22,274 nucleotides of DNA from a bacterium (GTDB lineage: Bacteria > CAIJMQ01 > JAADFP01): the NCBI GenBank assembly GCA_027021085.1, contig JALUVB010000162.1, positions 1-22,274 on the forward strand, given 5' to 3'. The first letter of the stretch is position 1. Each line of letters begins with the position of its first letter. The position numbers and the translations under genes were made by a program. Shown here in pieces: positions 1 to 7,797 of this stretch. The notes under the pieces are model-generated. The model did no database searches, had not been told where the DNA came from, and saw nothing but the letters and a program-made list of their open reading frames with translations.

Positions 1-2
1 TT

Positions 3-173
3 GATGTGAAGGACAAGGTAATTGACCTTAAGATTGATGCTGAAAAGTTAGGTATGAAGAGGATTGCAAGCGTCAGTATGCTTTATCCTGAAAATAGTGT
101 CAATTTTTCCGGAGGTATAATCAGGGGAGCAAGGATACCCGCAAAGAATTTCCGGCTCTATCTTTTGCAATAA
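3..173 (+). CDS. 3' end of an unrecognised protein gene (partial)
   Basis: An open frame enters from the left edge and ends at TAA 171-173, giving the last 56 residues of a protein whose start lies outside the window. The tail reads ...GGIIRGARIPAKNFRLYLLQ. I see no motif, membrane segment or cysteine pair that identifies a family. The frame looks coding because it is open to the edge and has ordinary codon choice. The following gene is more than 500 bases away, so this gene is probably the end of its own transcription unit. Confidence 0.5.
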   Translation, partial: DVKDKVIDLKIDAEKLGMKRIASVSMLYPENSVNFSGGIIRGARIPAKNFRLYLLQ

Positions 174-286
174 GTCCGACTATTTGTCCTGGCAGAGAAG
201 CACAAATTGCATCTAAGTTTCAGGTTCATGCTGGAGGCTGCGCCTGCCTGGCTTTACCGGGAATACGGTTGTGAACGAGTCACCCC

Positions 287-306
287 CCCCCGATATAAAT
301 CGGGGG
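287..306. repeat. 8-bp-stem/4-nt-loop palindrome
   Basis: CCCCCGAT, loop ATAA, ATCGGGGG is a perfect inverted repeat in a run of C and G. It has the same architecture (7-8 bp arms, 4-nt loop) as palindromes at 8823-8840, 21612-21631, 21675-21694 and 21861-21880. It lies 110 bases after the stop of the partial gene. It has no T run directly after it, so I call it a dispersed palindrome and not an intrinsic terminator. Confidence 0.55.
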
Positions 307-488
307 CGGGAGGGGGCAGGGCATTTTCTGGACAGTCAACATTACTTAAAAGTTGCACAAGGGGTTAAGTAATAGAATAAATTAAAGCAAATATCTTGTG
401 TTTTCTTCCCTGTTTTTGTTGCTATCTTATTTTCGGTTCTTTTTATATATTTGATGTCAAATCTGTATAATATCCTTGGGCTCATTTA

Positions 489-518
489 CTCCCTATTATT
501 GACAGGGAGCGAGTTTTT
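489..518 (+). terminator. Terminator-like hairpin in the leader region
   Basis: CTCCCT (489-494), a 9-nt loop and AGGGAG (504-509) form a 6-bp stem. Four bases later comes TTTTT (514-518). The spacer before the T run is longer than ideal and the stem is short, so termination would be weak. It could end read-through from the left, or act as an attenuator if transcription starts near the TATAAT at 466-471. Confidence 0.3.
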
Positions 519-540
519 CTGATATTCTGGTATTCTGTTA

Positions 541-671
541 ATTGGCAGCATCATTTGGTAGCACCATTAACTTACCGCTTGCCAATCTTGGCTGATTTAT
601 GAGGCAATTTGTCTCGACGGTTAAGAAAATTACGGGTTTGCCCCGAAGGTATGGGGGAACCGGCATCCCGT
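541..671 (+). ncRNA. Candidate structured leader RNA upstream of the GatZ-like gene
   Basis: Two separate folds are visible. First, ATTGGCAGC (541-549) pairs with GCT-T-GCCAAT (577-586) with one bulged base. It encloses a small TGGT/ACCA hairpin at 556-566. Second, ACGGG (632-636) pairs with CCCGT (667-671) around an inner CCCC/GGGG stem (641-644 with 653-656). The inner segment, with GAAGGTAT in the loop and GGGGGAACCG after it, resembles the first conserved hairpin of ydaO-type (cyclic di-AMP) riboswitches. The remaining conserved blocks of that class are not evident and there is little room for them before the start codon. It could be a truncated or different RNA, or chance. Confidence 0.25.
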
Positions 672-713
672 GCAGCTTCTTATTTTCTGTATACCTATAA
701 TTAGGAGGATGTT

Positions 714-1991
714 ATGGCACTGAGCAAAGATATATCACTTAATGAGCTTGTAGAGGGAACCTACAGGCTATACGAAAAGGGAGAGAGGATGACGCATTTG
801 GGCATCTGTCCCATGTCCGAGGAGTTGATAAAAGCTCCCATTGAATTGGCGATGCAGTATGGTTTTCCCCTGCTCTTTGTAGCCAGCAGGAATCAGGTAA
901 GCGAGGATAAGGGAGGGGGATATGTGATGGGGTTAGACCAGGAAAGTTTTCTGGGAAAGATAGAAAGCATGGAAGAGTTTTGCCGGGTAACCCTGGGGTT
1001 AAAACGTCCCTATCTTCGCTTTGTAAGCGTGGACCATTGTGGCCCCTGGTACAAGGAACGGGAGAAATCGCTGGCTAAGGAAGAGGCCATAGAGTCGGTT
1101 AAGCGCACCCTGACTGCCTGTATAAGTGCTGGTTATGCAGGAATTCATGTTGATTGTTCGTTTGAGCCTCCTCCCCACGTAAGGATAGATGAGGAGGAAG
1201 TTATAAGGTTGACAGCGGACCTGGTAGAGTTTGCGGAAGAAGAAAGGGTGCGTTTGGGTAAACCGTCCTTGAGTTATGAGATAGGTACAGAGGAAAGTGC
1301 GGGTGCAGGTGTTTCAGCTGCTCGTTTCAGAGAGTCAATTGATAAGATGCTGGCGGAATTCAGGAGAAGGAGATTGCCTGACCTGGCTTTTGTGGTAGGG
1401 AAGACCGGTGCCAAGGTTAAAATGCTGGAGAACGTGGGGGGTTTTGACTACACTGCTGCCAGCTCTCTTCCCCGCGTGGCAAAAGAATACAGGATGGGCT
1501 TTAAGGAGCATAACGCAGACTATCTGAGCACCCCAATACTCTCGCTACATCCGGTGTACGGGATTACCTGTGCGAATGTCGGCCCGGATTTTGCTGCTGC
1601 CCAGACAGGGGCTCTGCTGGAGCTGGCAGATTTGGAAGAGAAAAGTCTGGGTAAAGGTAGTTCTAATTTGTATAATATCATGAGCAATGCTGTTTTGCAG
1701 AAAGCACCTTTTAAGAAATGGCTGAGAGAAGCTGAGAAATGGAGTGCAGATGAATTGAGGAGTATGCCGGCCGAGTTAAGGGCAGTAACTCTTACAGCAG
1801 GTCATTATGTTTACTATGATGGGAAAGTCAGGGAAGCTATTCTCAGGTTATACTCTAATTTAAAGAAGCATGCAATTGTGAATGAGCCGGAAGGTTATGT
1901 TGTCTCAGCAGTTAAGAAGGCTATTATGAGATACGTGGATGCTTTCAATCTGCGGGGTAGCACCGCGAAAATATTAAAGATTCTGGGATAA
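714..1991 (+). CDS. Class II tagatose-bisphosphate aldolase, GatZ/KbaZ-family subunit
   Basis: This 425-residue protein matches the GatZ/KbaZ family, the so-called non-catalytic partners of class II tagatose-1,6-bisphosphate aldolases in galactitol and N-acetylgalactosamine breakdown. Recognisable blocks include HLGIC (28-32), ASRNQV with a nearby GGGY (57-70), VDHCGPW (106-112, equivalent to the metal-site Asp-His of class II aldolases), IHVD (144-147), SYEIGTEE (187-194) and EHNADYLS. The length is typical. The start is set by AGGAGG 5 bases upstream. No GatY/KbaY catalytic subunit, kinase or sugar transporter is nearby, so the substrate is uncertain. Stand-alone members of this family occur, and some databases mislabel them as tagatose-6-phosphate kinase. 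uvrA follows after 16 bases and may be cotranscribed. Confidence 0.8.
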   Translation: MALSKDISLNELVEGTYRLYEKGERMTHLGICPMSEELIKAPIELAMQYGFPLLFVASRNQVSEDKGGGYVMGLDQESFLGKIESMEEFCRVTLGLKRPYLRFVSVDHCGPWYKEREKSLAKEEAIESVKRTLTACISAGYAGIHVDCSFEPPPHVRIDEEEVIRLTADLVEFAEEERVRLGKPSLSYEIGTEESAGAGVSAARFRESIDKMLAEFRRRRLPDLAFVVGKTGAKVKMLENVGGFDYTAASSLPRVAKEYRMGFKEHNADYLSTPILSLHPVYGITCANVGPDFAAAQTGALLELADLEEKSLGKGSSNLYNIMSNAVLQKAPFKKWLREAEKWSADELRSMPAELRAVTLTAGHYVYYDGKVREAILRLYSNLKKHAIVNEPEGYVVSAVKKAIMRYVDAFNLRGSTAKILKILG

Positions 1992-2007
1992 AAGTTTTAT
2001 TACAAAT

Positions 2008-4884
2008 ATGGAAAAAATCGTTATCCGCGGAGCCAGGGAACATAATCTTAAAGATATAAACCTGGATATACCCCGTAATAAGCTGGTGGTGATAACCGGA
2101 CTTTCCGGTTCCGGCAAGTCCTCCCTTGCTTTTGATACTATCTATGCAGAGGGACAGAGAAGATATGTGGAGAGCCTATCAGCCTATGCGCGGCAGTTCC
2201 TGGAGCAGATGGAGAAGCCGGAGGTGGATTATCTCGAAGGTCTCTCTCCTGCTATTGCTATTGAGCAAAAAGCTCCTCCCCGTAATCCACGCTCCACGGT
2301 GGGGACGGTTACTGAAATATATGACTATTTAAGAATTCTTTTTGCCAGTGTGGGGAAAGTTTATTGCTTCCGGTGCGGAAAGAGAATCGAGAAACAATCT
2401 GCGGAACAAATAGTGGATTTGATTCTCTCTCTTCCTGCCGGAGAGAGGATGCAAATTCTTGCTCCCGTGGTGCGGGGAAGAAAAGGTGAGTACCAGAAAC
2501 TGCTGGAGGAGATTAGGAGGGAGGGATTTGTACGGGTAAGAATTGATGGGGCAATGTATGACCTGGAGGAGGAAATAGAATTAGCCAGATACAAACGCCA
2601 TGATATTGATGTGGTGGTGGATAGGGTAAAGATTGAAGAGAAGGAGAGGTCAAGAATAACCGAGGCAGTAGAGCTGGCCCTGAAGATTTCCCGCGGGCTG
2701 GTAAAGGTTTTGCTGAAGGGAGAGAAGGGAGAAGAGGAGAAAGTGTTTTCAGAAAAATTAGCCTGCCCTGTCTGTGGCATTTCTTACAGTGAGCTTACTC
2801 CCCGCATGTTTTCCTTTAACTCTCCCTATGGTGCCTGCTCACTGTGCAGTGGACTGGGGGAAAAGATGGAAGTTGACCCGCGCCTGGTAATTCCCGATGA
2901 AAATCTCTCACTGGAGGAAGGTGCGGTTGAACCCTGGAATAATCCTATCACTACCCGAAGGCATCGCTGGAAGTGGTCAACTGCTCGTTACTTCAGAAGT
3001 ATCCTGAAATCTATATCACGCCATTATAATTTTTCTCTCGCCGTTCCTTTCAAAGAGTTGCCGGAAGAGATAAAAAATGTCATCCTCTACGGTAGCGAAG
3101 AAGAGATAGAGTTCGAGGTGGAAAGAAGCGGGCATATTCACCGCTACCGGGATACTTTTGAGGGGGTAGTAAAAAATTTAGAGAGAAGGTACAAGGAGAC
3201 GGATTCAAACTTCGTAAGAGAAGAGATATTTAAGCGCTACATAAGGATGGGAGTTTGCCCCGAGTGTTCGGGCAGGCGGCTGAAAAAGGAGAGCCTTGCG
3301 GTTAGAGTGGGCGGGAAAAATATTGCTGAGATAACGGAGATGTCGGTTAAGAACTCCCTTAAGTTTTTCCAGGAACTTACCCTCAACGAGAAGGAAACCA
3401 GGATTGCTGGCCAGGTGGTAAAAGAAATAATTTCCCGGCTTAGTTTCCTGAAAAATGTTGGACTTGACTACTTGACGCTGGATAGGAAGGCTGAAACCCT
3501 GTCAGGGGGGGAGGCGGAAAGAATCCGCCTGGCTACCCAGATTGGCTCAAAGCTTGTAGGGGTGCTTTATATCTTGGATGAGCCTACCATCGGTTTACAC
3601 CAGAGGGATAATCTCAGGTTGCTGGAGACACTGAAGAACTTAAGAGACATAGGCAACACGGTAATCCTGGTAGAGCACGATGAAAATACGATAAGAAGTG
3701 CTGATTTTATAGTTGACCTGGGCCCCGGAGCTGGAGAACATGGCGGGAATGTGGTGGCAGCAGGGAGCTTAGAGGAGATTATGAATGCCCCCGACTCTCT
3801 TACCGGGAAATATCTTAAGGGAGAGTTGAAGATTCCCGTGCCGGTGAGTAGAAGGACAGGCCAGGGTAAATTTCTTGAGATTGTAGGAGCCAGGGAACAT
3901 AACCTGAAAAACATCCATGTGAAGCTGCCTTTGGGTCTTTTCATCTGCGTTACCGGTGTCAGTGGTTCGGGAAAGAGTACCCTGGTGGAAGAAATTATTT
4001 ACCGGGCACTGGCAAAAATCATATACACTTCCCGGGAGGAACCGGGTAATTTTTCGGAGATTAAAGGAGTTGAACATGTTGACAAAGTTATTCATATTAC
4101 GCAGGAACCCATAGGAAGAACCCCGCGCTCTAATCCTGCTACCTATTCTGATACCTTCACTCCCATACGTAAATTATTTTCCCAGACTCCCGAGGCAAAG
4201 ATAAGAGGCTACACTCCGGGAAGATTCTCCTTTAATGTCAAGGGAGGAAGGTGCGAAACCTGCGGAGGGGAAGGGATGCTCAAAATAGAGATGCATTTTC
4301 TGCCCGATGTGTACGTCACCTGCGATGCCTGCAAGGGTAAGCGCTATAATAAAGAGACCCTGGAAGTAAAGTACAAGGGAAAAAATATAGCAGATGTGCT
4401 GGAAATGAGCGTGGAGGAGGCTTTAAGCTTTTTCCGCCATGTCCCTCTGCTTAAAAGAAAACTTGCCACCCTTTATGATGTGGGTTTAGGTTATATAAAA
4501 CTGGGGCAACCCGCCACCACGTTATCTGGGGGAGAGGCACAGAGAGTAAAACTGGCCAGGGAACTCAGTAAGGTAGCTACTGGCAGGACACTTTATATCC
4601 TGGATGAGCCCACTACAGGCCTTCACTTTGCGGATGTGGAGAAACTCCTCCAGGTGCTGAACCGCCTGGTGGATAAGGGAAATACCGTGCTTGTGATTGA
4701 ACATAACCTGGAAGTGATAAAAAATGCCGATTACATAATAGACCTGGGGCCTGAAGGGGGAGAGGAAGGAGGATGGATTGTGGCTGAGGGTGCACCAGAG
4801 GATGTGGCGAAGAATCCTCGTTCCTACACTGGCAAGTATTTACGGAAAATATTACCAAACCAGAAGATGAGATTATGCCTGTAG
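2008..4884 (+). CDS. uvrA: Excinuclease ABC subunit A (UvrA)
   Basis: UvrA is the damage-recognition ATPase of nucleotide excision repair. It scans DNA as a dimer and loads UvrB. The 958-residue protein has two ABC modules: Walker [10 protein letters not shown] at 31-39 and GVSGSGKST at about 650-658, each later followed by an LSGGEA signature and an ILDEPT Walker B. Zinc-module cysteines are present (CPVCG...CSLC in the first half; CETCGGEG...CDAC in the second). No strong Shine-Dalgarno precedes the ATG. uvrB and uvrC are not in the window. The usual UvrA end is close to SYTGKYL. Here the frame continues with a foreign-looking tail, [10 protein letters not shown], that overlaps a URO-D fragment in another frame, which suggests the native stop was lost at a deletion junction near 4850. 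All catalytic motifs lie upstream, so the protein is probably functional. Confidence 0.97.
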   Translation: MEKIVIRGAREHNLKDINLDIPRNKLVVITGLSGSGKSSLAFDTIYAEGQRRYVESLSAYARQFLEQMEKPEVDYLEGLSPAIAIEQKAPPRNPRSTVGTVTEIYDYLRILFASVGKVYCFRCGKRIEKQSAEQIVDLILSLPAGERMQILAPVVRGRKGEYQKLLEEIRREGFVRVRIDGAMYDLEEEIELARYKRHDIDVVVDRVKIEEKERSRITEAVELALKISRGLVKVLLKGEKGEEEKVFSEKLACPVCGISYSELTPRMFSFNSPYGACSLCSGLGEKMEVDPRLVIPDENLSLEEGAVEPWNNPITTRRHRWKWSTARYFRSILKSISRHYNFSLAVPFKELPEEIKNVILYGSEEEIEFEVERSGHIHRYRDTFEGVVKNLERRYKETDSNFVREEIFKRYIRMGVCPECSGRRLKKESLAVRVGGKNIAEITEMSVKNSLKFFQELTLNEKETRIAGQVVKEIISRLSFLKNVGLDYLTLDRKAETLSGGEAERIRLATQIGSKLVGVLYILDEPTIGLHQRDNLRLLETLKNLRDIGNTVILVEHDENTIRSADFIVDLGPGAGEHGGNVVAAGSLEEIMNAPDSLTGKYLKGELKIPVPVSRRTGQGKFLEIVGAREHNLKNIHVKLPLGLFICVTGVSGSGKSTLVEEIIYRALAKIIYTSREEPGNFSEIKGVEHVDKVIHITQEPIGRTPRSNPATYSDTFTPIRKLFSQTPEAKIRGYTPGRFSFNVKGGRCETCGGEGMLKIEMHFLPDVYVTCDACKGKRYNKETLEVKYKGKNIADVLEMSVEEALSFFRHVPLLKRKLATLYDVGLGYIKLGQPATTLSGGEAQRVKLARELSKVATGRTLYILDEPTTGLHFADVEKLLQVLNRLVDKGNTVLVIEHNLEVIKNADYIIDLGPEGGEEGGWIVAEGAPEDVAKNPRSYTGKYLRKILPNQKMRLCL

Positions 4885-5114
4885 CCGAATTTAAAAAGAA
4901 GTACGGCAAGAGAGTGGCTGTTTTAGGCGGAGTGGATGTGGATAAGTTGACCCGGTTGAAAGAGGAAGACTTAAGAGAGTATGTGAGAAAGATACTATCT
5001 GATTGTATGCCGGAAGGAGGATATGCTCTGGGCTCGGGCAATTCCATTGCTAACTATGTTCCGGTGGAAAATTTTCTTATTATGCTGGAGGAAGGCTTAA
5101 AGTGGAGGGGGTGA
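4875..5114 (+). pseudogene. C-terminal remnant of a uroporphyrinogen decarboxylase (URO-D)/MtaA-family gene
   Basis: The 79 codons from the ATG at 4875 match only the last quarter of URO-D-superfamily proteins (about 340 residues). The pattern is a KYGKRVAVLGGVDVDKL strand with the 'G-(G/N)-(I/V)-D' turn, then GGYALGSGNSIANYVP and ENFLIMLEEG at the end. The frame stays open upstream of the ATG into uvrA. There it reads about [19 protein letters not shown], whose last residues still look like the family, so homology probably begins before the formal start codon. The N-terminal barrel and active site are missing. It overlaps the uvrA end by 10 bases. I infer a deletion that fused the 3' part of this gene onto uvrA. 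A functional small protein is unlikely. Confidence 0.7.
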
Positions 5115-5179
5115 TTTATCCCGATAGTTGCATTGCAGAGCAGGGGGCTGTCTGCGGGTATTCATTGATTTATCCCGAT
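5112..5179. repeat. Direct repeat pair TGATTTATCCCGAT
   Basis: The 14-mer TGATTTATCCCGAT occurs at 5112-5125, where its TGA is the stop codon of the URO-D remnant, and again at 5166-5179. Its 3' part resembles the arm of the CCCGAT palindrome at 287-306. The pair lies just left of the insertion sequence. It may be a trace of rearrangement. No other function is visible. Confidence 0.5.
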
Positions 5180-5256
5180 GCAATCTGGTATAAATGGATA
5201 TGACTGAGCTTTCTTCGGAGGTGATTAAGTGGGATTTCCCGGGAGAAAGCGTAATT

Positions 5257-5284
5257 TCCTATATTCCTCACATCTTAGGCATTA
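5257..5284 (+). repeat. Left terminal inverted repeat of the insertion sequence
   Basis: It begins TCCTATATTCC and ends TTAGGCATTA. It aligns without gaps to the reverse complement of 6769-6796 with about six mismatches over 28 bases. Its inner core TTAGGCATTA is repeated twice more, as an inverted pair, at the transposase promoter. Confidence 0.75.
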
Positions 5285-5325
5285 GAAAGTAATAAAGAGG
5301 GAGAAACCTTTCAATCATAAAGGAG

Positions 5326-5355
5326 TTGACATTGGGGTATTATTTTTGTTATAAT
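5326..5355 (+). promoter_or_regulatory. Sigma-70-type promoter of the transposase gene
   Basis: TTGACA (5326-5331) and TATAAT (5350-5355) are perfect consensus hexamers 18 bases apart. A start of transcription about 7 bases after the -10 box would fall near 5362, only about 8 bases before the ATG at 5370. There is then no space for a ribosome-binding site, so the message would be nearly leaderless. Confidence 0.8.
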
Positions 5356-5370
5356 GCCTAATAGGCATTA
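5352..5370. promoter_or_regulatory. Inverted repeat over the -10 box and start codon (candidate operator/RNA hairpin)
   Basis: TAATGCCTAATAGGCATTA has 7-bp arms TAATGCC/GGCATTA. The left arm plus the following bases is the exact reverse complement of the terminal-repeat core TTAGGCATTA (5275-5284), and the right arm matches it at 9 of 10 positions. It covers most of the TATAAT and touches the ATG. It could be a transposase-binding operator. In RNA arriving from outside the element it could fold and hide the start codon. Confidence 0.6.
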
Positions 5371-6794
5371 TGAGCTTTATAAGATACAAGAAAATTGGCA
5401 ATAAGGAGTATGCATATGAGGTGAATGCCTACTGGGACTCATCCAGTAAAAAACCGAGGCAGAGAACCCGATATCTTGGTGTTGTTATTGACAGGGAGAA
5501 GAAGATATTTAAAAGAGCGAGAGAGAGGCCACAGGAGAGATTGATTCTTGATTTTGGAGACGGATACTTGATTTATGAATTTCTGAAGCAGATAGGGATG
5601 GATGAACTGTTGAGGGAGATATTTGGTGGCAGTGCTGAGGAGTTAGAGGTGATGATAGCCTACAGGCTCACTGAAGGCTCAGCGATGAGGCATCTCCCTC
5701 TGTGGTATGAAGGTAATGTATTGAGTCTTTTATCAAGGTCAAAGGGATTAAGTTCTCAGAGGATGAGCAGGTTACTGAAGGTTTTTGGCAGGGAGGGTAA
5801 GCAGAGGGAATTTTTCAGGAAATACATCCAGATGTACTTCAAAGACACAGAAGGGATAGTGATAGATACAACTGCACTGCCCAATGAGATAGGCCTGGGG
5901 TTAACGAGGTGGGGTTATAGTAATTTAAGCATAGATATGCAGATAAGGCTGATATGCGTAGTAGATAAAGAGAGTGGTATGCCTGTTTATTATCGTTATG
6001 TAGGGGGTAGTATTGTTGATGTCAGTGTATTTGGTATGACAATAGAAGAATTGAGACGTACAGGATTAAGAAGTAGTTTTGTGCTACTTGATGCTGGATT
6101 TTTTAGTGAGACTAATCTAAGACAACTAAACAGTGAAGAGATAGAGTATCTTATCAGGATACCCTCAGGTAGGAGGGTATACAAGGAGTTAATAAGCCAG
6201 TACAGCACTCAGACTCAGATTGAGAAAGCAAGCAATGCAGTTCGGTACGGTCAAAGGGTTTTGTTTATACAGCAGGCTGAGGTTGAATTATATGGTAAGA
6301 GGGGATATGCCCACATAGTGCTTGACCCTGAACGTAGGGGTAGAGAGATAAGAAAGTTAATGATTGAGAGTATTGAGGATAGAAGGGAAAGAGACGAAGC
6401 TCTGGAGTATGAACTTTCAAAGAAGGGAATAATGATACTTTTTTCCTCTTTCCCGATAGAAAAGGATAAGGTGGTACCGATGTATTATATGAGGGTGAAG
6501 ATTGAGCAGGTGTTCGGATTTTCAAAGGATGATTTAAACCTTCTGCCTTTAAGAGTTCATAAAGAAGAGACACTGAGAGGATATCTATTTCTGATGTTTT
6601 TAACCCTCGTTGTTTTTATGTTTTTAAGAAATGAACTGAAAAATAAATATATAGTGGAAGAGGCATTAATGAGTATGAGGAATTTGAAATGTAAGGTCTA
6701 TGATAACGAAATCTTAATTCCTGAACAAACTAAACAGCAAAAAGAAATTTTATCTCTGCTGAATATCATAGTGCCTAAAAAATGCGGAATTTAG
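5370..6794 (+). CDS. IS4-superfamily (IS1634-like) DDE transposase
   Basis: This 474-residue transposase cuts and rejoins the element's ends through a DDE active site. The acidic triad is Asp166 (VIDTTAL), Asp241 (LLDAGFF) and Glu379. Glu379 sits in a perfect IS4 signature Y372-x2-R375-x3-E379-x6-K386 (within YYMRVKIEQVFGFSKD). The N-terminus (FIRYKKIGNKEYAYEV ... RQRTRYLGVV) is typical of IS1634-type enzymes and supports the start at 5370 despite the lack of a ribosome-binding site. A hydrophobic stretch near 418-434 follows the catalytic Glu, as in relatives. There are no frameshifts or internal stops. The gene ends inside the right terminal repeat. Confidence 0.93.
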   Translation: MSFIRYKKIGNKEYAYEVNAYWDSSSKKPRQRTRYLGVVIDREKKIFKRARERPQERLILDFGDGYLIYEFLKQIGMDELLREIFGGSAEELEVMIAYRLTEGSAMRHLPLWYEGNVLSLLSRSKGLSSQRMSRLLKVFGREGKQREFFRKYIQMYFKDTEGIVIDTTALPNEIGLGLTRWGYSNLSIDMQIRLICVVDKESGMPVYYRYVGGSIVDVSVFGMTIEELRRTGLRSSFVLLDAGFFSETNLRQLNSEEIEYLIRIPSGRRVYKELISQYSTQTQIEKASNAVRYGQRVLFIQQAEVELYGKRGYAHIVLDPERRGREIRKLMIESIEDRRERDEALEYELSKKGIMILFSSFPIEKDKVVPMYYMRVKIEQVFGFSKDDLNLLPLRVHKEETLRGYLFLMFLTLVVFMFLRNELKNKYIVEEALMSMRNLKCKVYDNEILIPEQTKQQKEILSLLNIIVPKKCGI

Positions 6795-6796
6795 GA
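6769..6796 (-). repeat. Right terminal inverted repeat of the insertion sequence
   Basis: Read on the minus strand it begins TCCTAAATTCC and runs to TTAGGCACTA, matching the left terminal repeat at about 22 of 28 positions. The transposase stop codon TAG (6792-6794) lies inside it, which is common in compact insertion sequences. Confidence 0.75.
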
Positions 6797-6942
6797 AATT
6801 CTCTTTTAAGCGGTGAAACAGCCCTGAGAAGAAATGCATTTTCCCTTCTTACCGGGTATTCCTTGCGCCGGAAAAGTAATACACTCTCCATTTTCAGGCA
6901 TATTATGGGATTATAATGCGTAAAACAAAGATTTTGCCTTGG
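6797..6942. other. Short gap right of the insertion sequence
   Basis: A frame open from the element's edge to a TAA at 6917 would read ...SGETALRRNAFSLLTGYSL... I do not recognise it. It could be the remnant of a gene cut by the insertion or chance. No terminator for the leftward isomerase-like gene is evident. Confidence 0.3.
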
Positions 6943-7797
6943 TTATCCCTTCCCCTTTAGCATTTCCCGGAGCCTGATGACACTTTCCCGGGACCGTTGC
7001 AAAGCTTCTTTTAAAGAGGCTTCTTTTCGCTCTCTTATTTCCAGGAGAAGGGCTCCCGAATAATCTATCCTTCTTAGTTGTAGCATAATTTCCTCCCAAG
7101 GCAGCTCCCCCTCCCCCGGAATCAGGTGGGCATCTTTAGCAAAAAAGGTATCCTGGAGATGCAGGTGCCTTACTCTTGCTCCCAGAGTCTTAAATATTGC
7201 AGCGAGAACCCCCGTATTGTATGCATGACCGGTGTCTATACAAAATCCTATCTCTTCCGGCAAGAAATCGCGCAGTTTTTCCATGTGTTCCAGCTTGTCT
7301 CCTATAACTCCCGGGATACTGTTCTCTACCACCAGCTGTATGCCTTTCGGATAGGAGAACTCAAGCAGTCTCAACAAGGAATTCATCGTTTTTTCCAGCT
7401 GCAGGTCTTCATTTTCATTTTGGTAGGGCCCGCCTGCATGGATGACGGCAATCTGAACGTGCAGGGGGGAGACACATTCAATGCATTCCTTGATTTCTCT
7501 TAGAGCTAAGAAGCGAAGCTCCTCGTCCGGGTCAGAAATAGACCAGCCTGGGTGGATAGGGGTATGAATGGCATAGGGGACCAGTTGATGTTTTTCCATC
7601 AGGGAGGCAAATTTCTTTATGTATCTTCTGTTCTTGTAAGGAAAATGCAGGGGATTGCCAAAGGCAGGAATACCCCACAGCTCCAGGCACCTGAACCCGG
7701 ATGCGGAAAAATCTTCCAGGCAGGTCAGCAGTCTTTCTCCGTAGCAGATGAAAGATGCAATACCTATTTCTGGCTCAAAATTTATTGCAGGCGGCAT
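6943..7797 (-). CDS. Sugar phosphate isomerase/epimerase-like TIM-barrel protein
   Basis: This 284-residue protein belongs to the xylose isomerase-like TIM-barrel family (AP endonuclease 2 fold), which includes metal-dependent sugar isomerases, epimerases and endonuclease IV. The metal-binding pattern is visible: Glu158 in LVVENS, Asp188 and His191 in CIDTGH, His211/His213 and Asp216 in HLHLQD, and Glu253 in LLEIRE. HTPIHPG (78-84) is also typical. The substrate cannot be told from the sequence. The start is an ATG with GAGGAG 9 bases upstream, and it overlaps the 3' end of the D-Ala-D-Ala ligase gene by 23 bases, which implies translational coupling. The insertion sequence lies about 150 bases beyond its stop. 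Confidence 0.85.
   Translation of the reverse strand: MPPAINFEPEIGIASFICYGERLLTCLEDFSASGFRCLELWGIPAFGNPLHFPYKNRRYIKKFASLMEKHQLVPYAIHTPIHPGWSISDPDEELRFLALREIKECIECVSPLHVQIAVIHAGGPYQNENEDLQLEKTMNSLLRLLEFSYPKGIQLVVENSIPGVIGDKLEHMEKLRDFLPEEIGFCIDTGHAYNTGVLAAIFKTLGARVRHLHLQDTFFAKDAHLIPGEGELPWEEIMLQLRRIDYSGALLLEIRERKEASLKEALQRSRESVIRLREMLKGKG

Larger units (their letters stand above)
174..713. other. Long intergenic region with palindrome, terminator-like hairpin and possible leader RNA
   Basis: There is no convincing ORF in these 540 bases. It holds a GC-rich palindrome at 287-306, a TATAAT hexamer at 466-471 without a good -35 box, a hairpin followed by a T run at 489-518, and further nested hairpins at 541-671. 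An AGGAGG ribosome-binding site at 703-708 lies 5 bases before the ATG at 714. The length and the clustering of hairpins suggest an untranslated leader for the downstream gene, but this is inference. Confidence 0.5.
5257..6796 (+). mobile_element. Complete IS4-superfamily (IS1634-like) insertion sequence, about 1.54 kb
   Basis: The element is bounded by imperfect ~28-bp terminal inverted repeats (5257-5284 and 6769-6796; about 22 of 28 positions match) and carries one transposase gene that ends inside the right repeat. AATT flanks both ends (5253-5256 and 6797-6800) and could be a 4-bp target duplication. AATT is its own complement, so it could equally be the outermost part of the terminal repeats, and the exact boundary is uncertain by a few bases. 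IS1634 elements usually make slightly longer duplications. All parts look intact, so it may still be active. Confidence 0.8.

Noticed and set aside
287-306. Intrinsic terminator of the partial gene
   Set aside because: The hairpin is strong but is followed by G-rich sequence, not a T run, and fits the dispersed palindrome family better.
714-1991. Tagatose-6-phosphate kinase
   Set aside because: This is an old label for GatZ/AgaZ proteins. The sequence has aldolase-type DH and EIGTE motifs and no kinase motif.
4613-5047. Minus-strand frame of 144 codons across the uvrA end
   Set aside because: It is a shadow of uvrA and the URO-D remnant, with no family features.
6797-6917. Small ORF right of the insertion sequence
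   Set aside because: It has no start codon of its own and no family I recognise. It does not rejoin in frame with the short frame on the left side of the element.
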